A DNA stretch of 17,840 bases from an uncultured Lactobacillus sp. (GCA_945281075.1 CALYQE010000028.1:1-17840); one strand, 5' to 3'; positions 1-6,981 are shown, counted from the stretch's first letter. The notes: a model not told the origin generated them from the sequence alone. Made by a program: numbers and translations.

Positions 1-25
1 ATGACAAGCTTGTAATTCGTTGCAT
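1..25 (-). CDS. Start of an unidentified leftward gene, cut by the window edge
   Basis: Only eight codons are visible on the minus strand, reading MQRITSLS. The start is well supported: a perfect GGAGGA ribosome binding site (positions 38-33) lies seven bases before the ATG. The gene is separated from the GH32 operon by a hairpin terminator at 130-163 and about 100 bases of AT-rich DNA, so it probably has its own promoter. A TATAAT-like -10 box lies at 99-94 but no good -35 box is seen. The product cannot be named. Confidence 0.6.
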
Positions 26-61
26 TTTATTTTCCTCCTAGAAATTTAATTATTAGGTATT

Positions 62-73
62 TTATCATGATAA
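62..73. promoter_or_regulatory. 12-base perfect palindrome, possible operator
   Basis: The sequence TTATCATGATAA is perfectly self-complementary. It lies between a candidate -10 box (99-94) and the ribosome binding site (38-33) of the leftward gene starting at 25, where a repressor could block transcription. Short AT-rich palindromes also arise by chance, so the operator role is inference. Confidence 0.3.
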
Positions 74-129
74 GTTAAAAAGTACATAAATTTATTATAA
101 TTATTTAAAATTAGCAAATGATAAAACAA

Positions 130-163
130 AAAGAACCAAAGTTAACGAAATGTTTGGTTCTTT
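130..163 (-). terminator. Intrinsic terminator of the PTS-GH32 operon
   Basis: An 11-bp perfect stem (AAAGAACCAAA at 130-140 paired with 153-163) has a 12-base loop and is followed on the minus strand by a T-rich run (TTTTTGTTTT, counting the last stem bases). It begins seven bases after the GH32 stop codon, so it ends the five-gene operon. The opposite strand also has T residues after the stem, but no plus-strand gene enters here. Confidence 0.85.
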
Positions 164-169
164 CTTTGT

Positions 170-1543
170 TTACTTAATTTTAATGCAGCCATCAGTGACG
201 CTCATTGCCAGTCCACAATCGATGTTTTTCTGAACTCGACAACTAAGCGTAACACCGGCAATTTCAAAGACTGCTACCGTGTCGTCAACTAGTAATGAGA
301 ATTCATATTCTTGCTCTGGCTTGATCTCGACCTGCCTTGATAGACCAATGTTCATCATTTGATACCATCTCAAATTAGGTGTTCTTCTGACCGATAAAGT
401 TTTAGTATTAAAATCAATGTTAAATTCGTAGCCTTCGCCAGTGTGTTGATTTTCAAAAAAAACAACTGAAAAACCTCTTGTTCCCTTTTTAACTGCTAGT
501 TTATTTTGCAACAAGAAATTTTTCCCAAGCAACGGACCAGAATAAGCTACTTCTGTTCGCTTAAAGTCAGATTCTATCTTATTTTTTTTAAACTTAACCT
601 GCTTTTTAACTGCACGCTTGATAGCTACTGGTATTTCAGTTTTTAATTCTCCATTTTCATCCTGCTCGACCTTCAGTGGCAAAAAAGTCCCACCCCAAAG
701 GTAATTGTTTTCGTCTTTACCTGCTTCTTTAGAAGGGACCCAACCAAATAAAAATCGTTCTTTTCCATTTGTTGCAGTTCTTGCTGCATAGTATGCTCTG
801 CCATTAAAGGTATCCTGAACAGGAATCGTCCACGGACCCATGATATTCTTGCTCATTGCATAATGGGTTGTTTTTTCCAAATCATATTCCGAATAGACGA
901 GATACCACCAATCGTGTTCTTTAAATAGCTGTGGCATTTCAATCATCGTATACATCCCCGGTGCCCAAAAGTCACCTTTAAAAGTCCAGTTCTGACAGTC
1001 TTTAGATGTGTAATAGACTAATCTACCAGTCTTTTCTTTAACGTCAGACTTCAAACGTGTACCAATGATTAAAAGATATTGCTCGGCATTTTCATCCCAA
1101 ACAATATTTGGATCACGCCAATTATCTGGATCATAACCAGGTTGTGGTGCAAGCTCTTGAGCCAAACCTTTTTTCTGCCAATCAATTCCGTTTTCACTAG
1201 CGGCTTTCATTAACACCTGAGAAGAGCGATCCTGGCTAATAAAATTACGGTTAAAGCCGGTGTAAAAGGCTCTTATTTGTCCTTTTTGATTTTCAAATAC
1301 ACTCCCAGCATAAATAAACTGATCTTCTGCTTCCTCCGTACCTTTTTTTAAAACTTCACCGTATGATTGGTAATTGACAAAGTCTTTTGTCGTTGCCAGT
1401 TCCCAGCCAAACGGATCACCAAAAGGAACTGGATTCCTAGTGTCCTTTTGAAAATAGAGATAAAACAGGTGGTCTTTTTGATTGTAAAAAGGCATACAGT
1501 CTCCAAAAAAACAGTTGTCGGGTCTAAATAAATATTTCTCCAT
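170..1543 (-). CDS. Divergent GH32 family glycosidase (fructosidase-like), intracellular
   Basis: This 457-residue protein has the GH32 layout: a five-bladed propeller part followed by a C-terminal beta-sandwich. The acid triad can be traced: Asp15 in FGDCMPF replaces the usual NDPNG motif as nucleophile, Arg143-Asp144-Pro145 is the RDP motif, and Glu202 in EMPQLF replaces the usual EC motif as acid/base. A typical WGG...LP...DENGEL block lies at 283-300. There is no signal peptide, so it acts in the cytoplasm. It is the last gene of the PTS operon, 18 bases after EIID, with GAGGA nine bases before the ATG. Known relatives hydrolyse beta-fructosides or their 6-phosphates. By context the substrate is probably a phosphorylated sugar delivered by the adjacent PTS. 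The altered motifs make a plain ScrB (sucrose-6-phosphate hydrolase) assignment doubtful. Confidence 0.8.
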   Translation of the reverse strand: MEKYLFRPDNCFFGDCMPFYNQKDHLFYLYFQKDTRNPVPFGDPFGWELATTKDFVNYQSYGEVLKKGTEEAEDQFIYAGSVFENQKGQIRAFYTGFNRNFISQDRSSQVLMKAASENGIDWQKKGLAQELAPQPGYDPDNWRDPNIVWDENAEQYLLIIGTRLKSDVKEKTGRLVYYTSKDCQNWTFKGDFWAPGMYTMIEMPQLFKEHDWWYLVYSEYDLEKTTHYAMSKNIMGPWTIPVQDTFNGRAYYAARTATNGKERFLFGWVPSKEAGKDENNYLWGGTFLPLKVEQDENGELKTEIPVAIKRAVKKQVKFKKNKIESDFKRTEVAYSGPLLGKNFLLQNKLAVKKGTRGFSVVFFENQHTGEGYEFNIDFNTKTLSVRRTPNLRWYQMMNIGLSRQVEIKPEQEYEFSLLVDDTVAVFEIAGVTLSCRVQKNIDCGLAMSVTDGCIKIK

Positions 1544-1561
1544 CCCTTTTGATCCTCACAG

Positions 1562-2398
1562 TTAAAAGACTTTCAATGCACTTAGCACAAAGGATAAAAC
1601 TACCATTAACAAAATAATCTTGTTTGCACTGACCTTTTTTCTAATCAAGAAAAAGGTTGCCAAAGTGACCGATAATGGAATAATTCCTAACATTATTTGA
1701 TCTAAAATTTGTTGTAAGTTAAAGGTCATGCTCCCCATTTTAAATTTCAAAATCGTTTTTAATGTCACCGTGCTATAAGTCATGGCGCCAACCATAATCA
1801 TTCCTAAAATACCAGCTGCTTTGGTAATTATTTTGAGTAGGCCATTTTCATATGCTTTTTGAATAAAATCTCCACCTAATTCATAGCCATACTTTAAACC
1901 ATAGTATCTAGCCAACAAGTTAGGAATGTTATAAATAAGCAGAAATAAAATTGGTCCTAAAATATTTCCAGCCTTTGCTAAACCGATGCCGATCCCTGCA
2001 GCAATTACTCTGATCGTCCCCCAAAATAGTGAGTCTCCAATCCCTGATAAAGGTCCCATTAAACTCGCCTTTACGGCATTGATTGAACTTGGATCAAAAT
2101 CGGCCAGTTTCTTGTTCTGCTCCTCCATACTTGCGGCAATCCCCATTGGGAAAGGAGCAATCGCGGGCGTAATGTTAAAATATGCCATTCCTCTTTTTAA
2201 AGCAGAGACTCGTTGGGGCTTATCCTCTGGATTTGGGTATAGTTTCCTAATAAATGGCAAAATCATGTATAAGGCGCCAACCCCAGCACCATTGATGTAA
2301 TTCCATGAACCTTGTAATAAAAATGACCGCCAAAAAACTTTTCGAAAAGTTTTCTTATCCATCGTTTTCTCATCAGATTTGGTAACTTGATTAGTCAT
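1562..2398 (-). CDS. PTS mannose/fructose/sorbose family EIID membrane subunit
   Basis: This 278-residue protein is the IID component of a mannose-type phosphotransferase permease, which together with IIC forms the membrane channel. Family marks are the N-terminal WRSFLLQGSWNY-type block, the segment FNITPAIAPFPMGIAASMEE (about residues 90-110), glycine-rich membrane-associated stretches and a hydrophobic C-terminus. The usual RHLEFFNTHP-like motif reads RGMAYFNITP here, so it is a divergent subgroup. The ATG at 2398 is chosen because GAGGAGGA lies eight bases upstream (2414-2407), inside the EIIC gene. Start and EIIC stop overlap by eight bases (ATGACTAA), which suggests translational coupling. 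Levan-type LevG is the closest functional analogue. The substrate is unknown. Confidence 0.9.
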   Translation of the reverse strand: MTNQVTKSDEKTMDKKTFRKVFWRSFLLQGSWNYINGAGVGALYMILPFIRKLYPNPEDKPQRVSALKRGMAYFNITPAIAPFPMGIAASMEEQNKKLADFDPSSINAVKASLMGPLSGIGDSLFWGTIRVIAAGIGIGLAKAGNILGPILFLLIYNIPNLLARYYGLKYGYELGGDFIQKAYENGLLKIITKAAGILGMIMVGAMTYSTVTLKTILKFKMGSMTFNLQQILDQIMLGIIPLSVTLATFFLIRKKVSANKIILLMVVLSFVLSALKVF

Positions 2399-3212
2399 TG
2401 AAAAAATCCTCCTCGAGTGAATCCTGATCATCGTTTTGCTCAGTTGCAGCTGCCTTTTTTGAAGTCGTCATGTTCTTAACATCCAGAATGTTCTTATCGA
2501 TTGATGACAAAATGACAGCTAAAATTATGCCGATTAGAGCAACCGCAATAATTGGCAGCTTTAAATAGCAAGAAAGCAAAAAGCCCAAAAGCAAGTAAAT
2601 CATGTTGCCCTTTTCATAAATCATGTTAAGTAAAAGTGCGATTCCTAACGCTGGCAACATTTGGCCTAATACTGTGAGACCATTCATAATTACTTGTGGG
2701 ATCGAATGAACCAATGCAGAAATTGATCCCGATCCCAGATAAATTCCTAAAAAGCCGATCAAGGCGTAAACTAATGGGCCACCAACAATACTTAAATACT
2801 GTAATCTTTCAATTGCTTTTGGCTTATCCTCTTCCGCATATTTCTCAAAGAAGGTTAATAACAACCCCCGGACAAAAATAACTAATTGATTAATGAAAAC
2901 TGCCAGTAAGCTAATTGGTACCGCCAGAGAAAGCGCCACTGCCACGCCTTGATGATTTAAAATTGCAAATGCAGTTCCAAAAATTGACCCGGTCATTGAA
3001 TCCGAGGGCATCGCACCACCAATTCCACTAATCCCGAGAAAGATAACTTCTAAAGAAGCACCCATCATGATTCCCGTTCGTAAATCGCCTAAAGCTAAAC
3101 CGACAAGCATTGACATAACTAGGGGTCTTCTGATCATTGGGTCGGACATTCCACAATCGGAAAAATTGCCAACAAACATAATGAGAGCTACCCATAAAGC
3201 TGGTACTAACAT
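2391..3212 (-). CDS. PTS mannose/fructose/sorbose family EIIC membrane subunit
   Basis: This 273-residue, very hydrophobic protein is the IIC channel component. It carries the family signature GLALGDLRTGIMMGASLEV (about residues 38-56) and GGAMPSDSMTGSIFGTAFA just after it, followed by several membrane helices. The C-terminal tail (about 240-273) is polar and acidic, ending in LEEDFFND; its last codons contain the ribosome binding site of EIID. The ATG at 3212 is preceded at six bases by a perfect AGGAGGT, which rules out the longer upstream reading into EIIB. It follows the EIIB stop by 13 bases. It works with EIIA, EIIB and EIID to import a sugar and phosphorylate it. Confidence 0.92.
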   Translation of the reverse strand: MLVPALWVALIMFVGNFSDCGMSDPMIRRPLVMSMLVGLALGDLRTGIMMGASLEVIFLGISGIGGAMPSDSMTGSIFGTAFAILNHQGVAVALSLAVPISLLAVFINQLVIFVRGLLLTFFEKYAEEDKPKAIERLQYLSIVGGPLVYALIGFLGIYLGSGSISALVHSIPQVIMNGLTVLGQMLPALGIALLLNMIYEKGNMIYLLLGFLLSCYLKLPIIAVALIGIILAVILSSIDKNILDVKNMTTSKKAAATEQNDDQDSLEEDFFND

Positions 3213-3225
3213 TCTCTTACCTCCT

Positions 3226-3711
3226 TTAAAGCAAACTTGATAATTGTATATCAGGATCGGATGGAACCGGCTGGACATTGATCTTGATGTTGGTTGCAAG
3301 CAATTCACGCAAAACTTTTTCGTCATCTTCAGTAATGAAGACGTTTTTGCTTAATTGCTTTTTACCTTGCATGTTTTCGCTTCCCACTCTCCCGTAATTA
3401 CCCAGATTAATCATTGGAATGTCAGAAATATTTTGTGCAATTTTCAAGGCATCTTGCGGTTTATTAACCACAACCATGATCTTTAACTTGGCTGATTTAG
3501 GATTATTCATTAACTGAATTCCCTGGTCGACACTAACAAAAAATGGTTTAATTCCATCCGGCACAGACATTTTTAAGGCCATAACCTGAACTTTGTTATC
3601 CAAAATCTCGTCATTAGCCACAATGATCCTGTTCACGCCTAAGTAGTGACTCCATACCACCGCGACTTGTCCATGAATCAACCGGTCATCAACTCTTAAT
3701 AAACTAATCAA
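3226..3711 (-). CDS. PTS mannose/fructose/sorbose family EIIB subunit, probable TTG start
   Basis: This subunit takes phosphate from EIIA and passes it to the incoming sugar. The N-terminus ISLLRVDDRLIHGQVAVVW contains the phosphorylated histidine (His13) in the RLIHGQV motif. An ATG exists at 3720, but the AGGAGG at 3726-3721 abuts it with no spacing. The in-frame TTG at 3711 sits nine bases from the same site and would give a 161-residue protein starting MISLLRVDD, the normal family N-terminus, so I place the start there. TTG and the EIIA stop overlap by eight bases (TTGATTAG). The later NLGNYGR segment differs from common mannose EIIB proteins. By analogy with LevE it probably also phosphorylates the C-terminal PRD of LevR when sugar is absent. 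Confidence 0.88.
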   Translation of the reverse strand: MISLLRVDDRLIHGQVAVVWSHYLGVNRIIVANDEILDNKVQVMALKMSVPDGIKPFFVSVDQGIQLMNNPKSAKLKIMVVVNKPQDALKIAQNISDIPMINLGNYGRVGSENMQGKKQLSKNVFITEDDEKVLRELLATNIKINVQPVPSDPDIQLSSLL

Positions 3712-4114
3712 AGAAATCATCCTCCTGTTCTTCTTCAACAATTTCTATCCTTTTAACCGTAGCTTTTCCTGCTTGAATCGCTTTTTTTAGACAATCGTCA
3801 ATATCAGCGCTACTTAGTAACAAATTAAGTACTAGCATGGTGTTCATTCCTGAAACTAAATAAACATTATTTTTATTCAAGAATTCCATTAGCATTGTAT
3901 TGACACTACCACCAGGAAAGTCTGACACAAATACAATTTCGTCTTTTGTATTTTCAGCTAGAAAATGCTCAATGCGCTCTTTCAGCACTCGTGGACTTTC
4001 ACCTTCACGCATGCAAAATGCAAACAAATTTGACTGCGTGCCACTGATCATTTCTACTGAGTTTTTGATTCCCTCTGCTAAAGAACCATGACTTGCTAAG
4101 ACAAACTTTCTCAT
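3704..4114 (-). CDS. PTS mannose/fructose/sorbose family EIIA subunit
   Basis: A free-standing 136-residue EIIA of the mannose superfamily, the first gene of the operon. The phosphorylated histidine is His9 in FVLASHGSLAEG. The segment VFVSDFPGGSVNTM corresponds to the family's D-x-x-GGS-x-N motif. It accepts phosphate from HPr and passes it to EIIB. The ATG at 4114 has GGGAGGT six bases upstream (4127-4121); a GTG further up (4129) overlaps that site and is rejected. The leader is short, about 22 bases from the predicted sigma-54 start near 4136. The acidic tail ends EDDFFD, where the DNA supplies the EIIB ribosome binding site. Many mannose PTSs fuse EIIA and EIIB; here they are separate, as in LevD/LevE. 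Confidence 0.92.
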   Translation of the reverse strand: MRKFVLASHGSLAEGIKNSVEMISGTQSNLFAFCMREGESPRVLKERIEHFLAENTKDEIVFVSDFPGGSVNTMLMEFLNKNNVYLVSGMNTMLVLNLLLSSADIDDCLKKAIQAGKATVKRIEIVEEEQEDDFFD

Positions 4115-4145
4115 TTTTTCACCTCCCACTTTCTAATTGAATAGT

Positions 4146-4163
4146 AGCAATTATCGTGCCAAC
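4146..4163 (-). promoter_or_regulatory. Sigma-54 (-24/-12) promoter of the PTS-GH32 operon
   Basis: On the minus strand the sequence is GTTGGCACGATAATTGCT, which fits the consensus TTGGCACG-N4-TTGCT completely. The -24 GG (4160-4159) and -12 GC (4148-4147) are twelve bases apart, as required. Transcription would begin near 4136, 22 bases before the EIIA start. A LevR activator with a GAFTGA motif is encoded immediately upstream, which is the established arrangement for lev and man operons of Firmicutes. Confidence 0.93.
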
Positions 4164-4206
4164 GTCTTAAAAAGCTAACAGATCAATGATTTTTTGGCGC
4201 AAATAA

Positions 4207-4236
4207 AAAGAAGCACCGTTTTTTAAGCACTTCTTT
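4207..4236 (-). terminator. Intrinsic terminator of levR
   Basis: A 10-bp stem (4236-4227 with 4216-4207, minus strand) contains two G-U wobbles that pair only in the minus-strand RNA; on the plus strand they are mismatches. A ten-base loop separates the arms, and TTTTTATTT follows. It starts nine bases after the levR stop and isolates levR from the sigma-54 operon. It also lies at about -70 to -100 from the predicted operon start, where a LevR binding site could be expected. Confidence 0.75.
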
Positions 4237-4244
4237 AAGCAGAT

Positions 4245-6830
4245 TTACCATGTTTGGTTGGCTTTAAACAATTCATAGATTAAAGACAACTCATATTCAT
4301 TGATTTCAATATTATATTTCTCCTCAATATCATGAAAAATATTTTTGGCAACTATATAGAAGTCTTGTTCTTCTTTTGAAGTTTCTTTCTCATAATTATC
4401 ACGTAACTTATCTTTATCCAACATTAGACGTTCCAGCATCAAGGCAATGTGCATATAAAGACTCAATTTAAATTTACCACTGAGGTCGAGATGATAATAT
4501 TCTTCGAATTTAGTCACAACTGCCTGAATTTCAGGAATAACTATTTCTGGATTTAGAAACCGGAGCCGGCCCTTGATTCCGCCAATCGTAAAGAACCTTA
4601 ATAATTCATTTACCAATTCGTTAATTGTTTCCTTGTCTTCTCCCATTTGCGTCAGTAATTGACGCAGCATAAGATCGCCATCGTGATCCATAATGTCATA
4701 TAGATTAAGCACATCAGTTCCTGGATGACCTGGAATATTATTAGTGGTCAGAACAAAATTGGTATTCTGAAAATATGAATGGTCACGGTTCGCAAACGAA
4801 TCTTTCAAGTCTCGATAGTCCATTGTGATGATTTCAACGTCACTTTTTAAGACTCTTTCCAAAATCTTTTTAACTTCTTCTGATAAGCCGACGCCCGACA
4901 TGCATGACACAATAATATTGTCTTTCTGCGAGATCCCCTCATAGTATTGAACATTCATGGTGCCAGGATAATTTACTGCTTTTTCAGCAATTTTCTTAAA
5001 GGACTCATTTTGCTGAATTTGCAGACCAAGATCTAAAGCTACTGAAGTCGTCAAATTGTTTATTACTAATAAGTCATTACTTGATAAGGCCTTAACTTGC
5101 TGATACAGGTTACTTAATGATCCCATATCAAATAGCAAAATTGTTCCCTCTTCTTTTTTGCCTTGATAATTTATATATTGGCTGATCTGATGAGCAATTT
5201 CAGCGTTTGAAACATCGATCGCCATATCAAAAGCTTCAAAAATGTAGGTACCACATAACTCATTTACAATTGAGCAGATATCTGAAGCAACACTCCCGCC
5301 GTGACAGACCATTATCGCCAAAAGCTTTTGTTGCTCTGTCTTTTGACTGACCTCATTAAAAACAACATACAAAAGCACAATAATAACCCATTGACGGTTA
5401 ACCTCAAGTTCAAGTGCCTGAGCTACTTGAGAACATAGGTAGATAGTTCGCGGGTATTTTTTTTCAACCAACGCAATTAGAGCACTGATATTAGTCTGAT
5501 GGGAGCTTTCTTGAAACAAAGCTAACAGTTGTGCAGCTTGTTTAACCTTATTTTCCTTTAGGTCAGAAAGAAAGCCATATTTTTTACCGACTTTGTTTAA
5601 ACTACGCTTTAGTTTAGCAAAAACAAATTTGGTCAAATCCTCGTCGAGCATTAAAACTGCAGCCTTTTGATGTAAATCACGCAAAAACTGATTAAAAACT
5701 AATGACTGATTCGAAAGTCCGCTGCCCTTTTTTTCAGCTTCATACAATGTGCTTACTAATGTGTTTAAAGAAGAAGCAAGCTCATTTTTCGCATTAAACG
5801 ACAAGTCTGCTGTTGGAGTAGTTTTGATCAGCCAACTACCATTATTCGCTTTGCTTTTGCTGTCAGGGCTTATTTTTAGTACCCGTACAGAATTATTTTG
5901 GATAAAACTATCTGCGCACAATAACTTGATTCGATTTTCAAGTGACCCGACGTTGCCAATTAAATCTGAATTAAGCAAATCGGTGATTGTATCATACGAA
6001 ACGCTAATATCTTGGTGAATTCTGATTGCTTCCTTCTTGAAAAAGTACTCAATTAAGCGGCACTGTTCAATCAATGGTCTTTCAGCCACAGGCGTTAAAT
6101 TAACATGTAACGGTACCCTGCGCCGAAAAGTTTTCAGTAAATTGTCTGCAATATTTTCAGTAGTAGCAAAAATAAAGCGAACATCAACGTGCTTAAAGCG
6201 TTCATTTTCTCCTAGCGGATAAAAATTGCCCGAATCCATTAGGACAAACAATTTTTCTTGACTTTCGCGGGGTAAGCGATGAACTTCATCTAAAAATAAA
6301 TAGCCACCGTCCGCTTGATCCACTAAGCCGTTCCGATTTTCATCGGCTCCAGTAAATGCCCCTTTTTTATAGCCAAATAGCGCTGAAGACAATAACTCAG
6401 GGTTGTCGGCGTAATCAGCGCAATTTAAGACAACAAAATTCGCACTCTTACTGATTGCACCAATCTGTTGAGCATATTTAAAAATTAACGAGGCTAAATA
6501 ATTCTTCCCCGAACCTGAGGGCCCAGTAATAATTAATGGAAACCCATTAGGTGGATAGGAAACTGCCGACTTACATTTATCTATTACTGGTTTTAGGCTC
6601 CCCTCAGCACCAATCAGCTTGTCAAAAGCATCTTCGCTTTCGTTAATTAACCAGTAAATTGGCTTAGTGCCCTTTTTCTGTAGCAGTCCTTCCCGATACA
6701 GTTGTGACAAATAAAGGCTAACTGCTCCCCTAGATAAACCCATGTCTTCAGCGATATCTTGTGTGGTCGCTCGTTTTTTTTGCTTCAACAGTTCTTTGAC
6801 GTGTTCGAAGACGCGATACTTTGCTTTCAT
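4245..6830 (-). CDS. levR: LevR-type sigma-54-dependent transcription activator with PTS regulation domains
   Basis: This 861-residue protein activates sigma-54 RNA polymerase at the downstream PTS promoter. Domains in order: an N-terminal winged HTH (about 1-62); an AAA+ module with Walker A GPSGSGKN (103-110), the sigma-54 contact loop GAFTGA (157-162) and Walker B GYLFLDE (176-182); a helical PRD-like region (about 370-495); an EIIA-Man-like domain with His510 in VCHGGS; a GatB-like EIIB domain with Cys643 in CMSGVGLS; and a C-terminal PRD with His794 in YMHIALMLERL. In B. subtilis LevR, phosphorylation of the EIIA-like histidine by HPr stimulates activity and that of the C-terminal PRD by the PTS EIIB inhibits it; the same logic is inferred here. 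The ATG at 6830 is chosen because GGGAGG lies ten bases upstream and the HTH starts right after; the reading frame stays open 48 codons further upstream without a good start. ManR is an alternative name. Confidence 0.93.
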   Translation of the reverse strand: MKAKYRVFEHVKELLKQKKRATTQDIAEDMGLSRGAVSLYLSQLYREGLLQKKGTKPIYWLINESEDAFDKLIGAEGSLKPVIDKCKSAVSYPPNGFPLIITGPSGSGKNYLASLIFKYAQQIGAISKSANFVVLNCADYADNPELLSSALFGYKKGAFTGADENRNGLVDQADGGYLFLDEVHRLPRESQEKLFVLMDSGNFYPLGENERFKHVDVRFIFATTENIADNLLKTFRRRVPLHVNLTPVAERPLIEQCRLIEYFFKKEAIRIHQDISVSYDTITDLLNSDLIGNVGSLENRIKLLCADSFIQNNSVRVLKISPDSKSKANNGSWLIKTTPTADLSFNAKNELASSLNTLVSTLYEAEKKGSGLSNQSLVFNQFLRDLHQKAAVLMLDEDLTKFVFAKLKRSLNKVGKKYGFLSDLKENKVKQAAQLLALFQESSHQTNISALIALVEKKYPRTIYLCSQVAQALELEVNRQWVIIVLLYVVFNEVSQKTEQQKLLAIMVCHGGSVASDICSIVNELCGTYIFEAFDMAIDVSNAEIAHQISQYINYQGKKEEGTILLFDMGSLSNLYQQVKALSSNDLLVINNLTTSVALDLGLQIQQNESFKKIAEKAVNYPGTMNVQYYEGISQKDNIIVSCMSGVGLSEEVKKILERVLKSDVEIITMDYRDLKDSFANRDHSYFQNTNFVLTTNNIPGHPGTDVLNLYDIMDHDGDLMLRQLLTQMGEDKETINELVNELLRFFTIGGIKGRLRFLNPEIVIPEIQAVVTKFEEYYHLDLSGKFKLSLYMHIALMLERLMLDKDKLRDNYEKETSKEEQDFYIVAKNIFHDIEEKYNIEINEYELSLIYELFKANQTW

Positions 6831-6852
6831 AAACACACAACCTCCCAACGCT

Positions 6853-6866
6853 AAAAAGCGCTTACC
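6853..6866. promoter_or_regulatory. Possible cre site (CcpA) at the levR start region
   Basis: The minus-strand sequence GGTAAGCGCTTTTT matches 11 of 14 positions of the cre consensus TGWAARCGYTWNCA, including the whole central core; the mismatches are the outermost bases. It overlaps the predicted levR transcription start, a position where CcpA represses. Repression of levR by glucose would silence the whole PTS operon. The function is inferred from sequence only. Confidence 0.45.
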
Positions 6867-6869
6867 TGT

Positions 6870-6898
6870 ATTTAAACACACTTGCCACGTTGACCCAA
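6870..6898 (-). promoter_or_regulatory. Possible sigma-A promoter of levR
   Basis: On the minus strand TTGGGT (6898-6893) and TTAAAT (6875-6870) are separated by 17 bases. Both boxes are imperfect. The site lies between the exporter gene's terminator and levR, so a promoter is needed somewhere here. The start would be near 6863, inside the cre-like site. Confidence 0.35.
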
Positions 6899-6942
6899 CA
6901 CCAGTAGCTAAATTAAATTTTAATAATCCGCTGCTCAAAGAA

Positions 6943-6968
6943 AAAGTCTTGCTTTTTAGCAAGACTTT
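6943..6968 (-). terminator. Intrinsic terminator of the MFS exporter gene
   Basis: A 10-bp perfect stem (AAAGTCTTGC at 6943-6952 with 6959-6968) and a six-base loop are followed on the minus strand by TTTTTCTTT, counting the last stem bases. It begins 13 bases after the exporter stop codon and separates it from levR. Confidence 0.85.
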
Positions 6969-6981
6969 GTACACATATTTA

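Noticed and set aside
4112..4129. GTG start for EIIA at 4129, five codons upstream of the ATG
   Set aside because: It overlaps the ribosome binding site GGGAGGT, lies only about seven bases from the predicted transcript start, and has no site of its own; the ATG at 4114 has ideal spacing.
5749..6222. Plus-strand open frames inside levR
   Set aside because: They lack ribosome binding sites and family features and lie opposite a clearly coding AAA+ domain.
6831..6974. 48-codon N-terminal extension of LevR
   Set aside because: The codons cover the predicted promoter, cre-like site and exporter terminator, and no ribosome binding site precedes the upstream start. The HTH begins right after the ATG at 6830.
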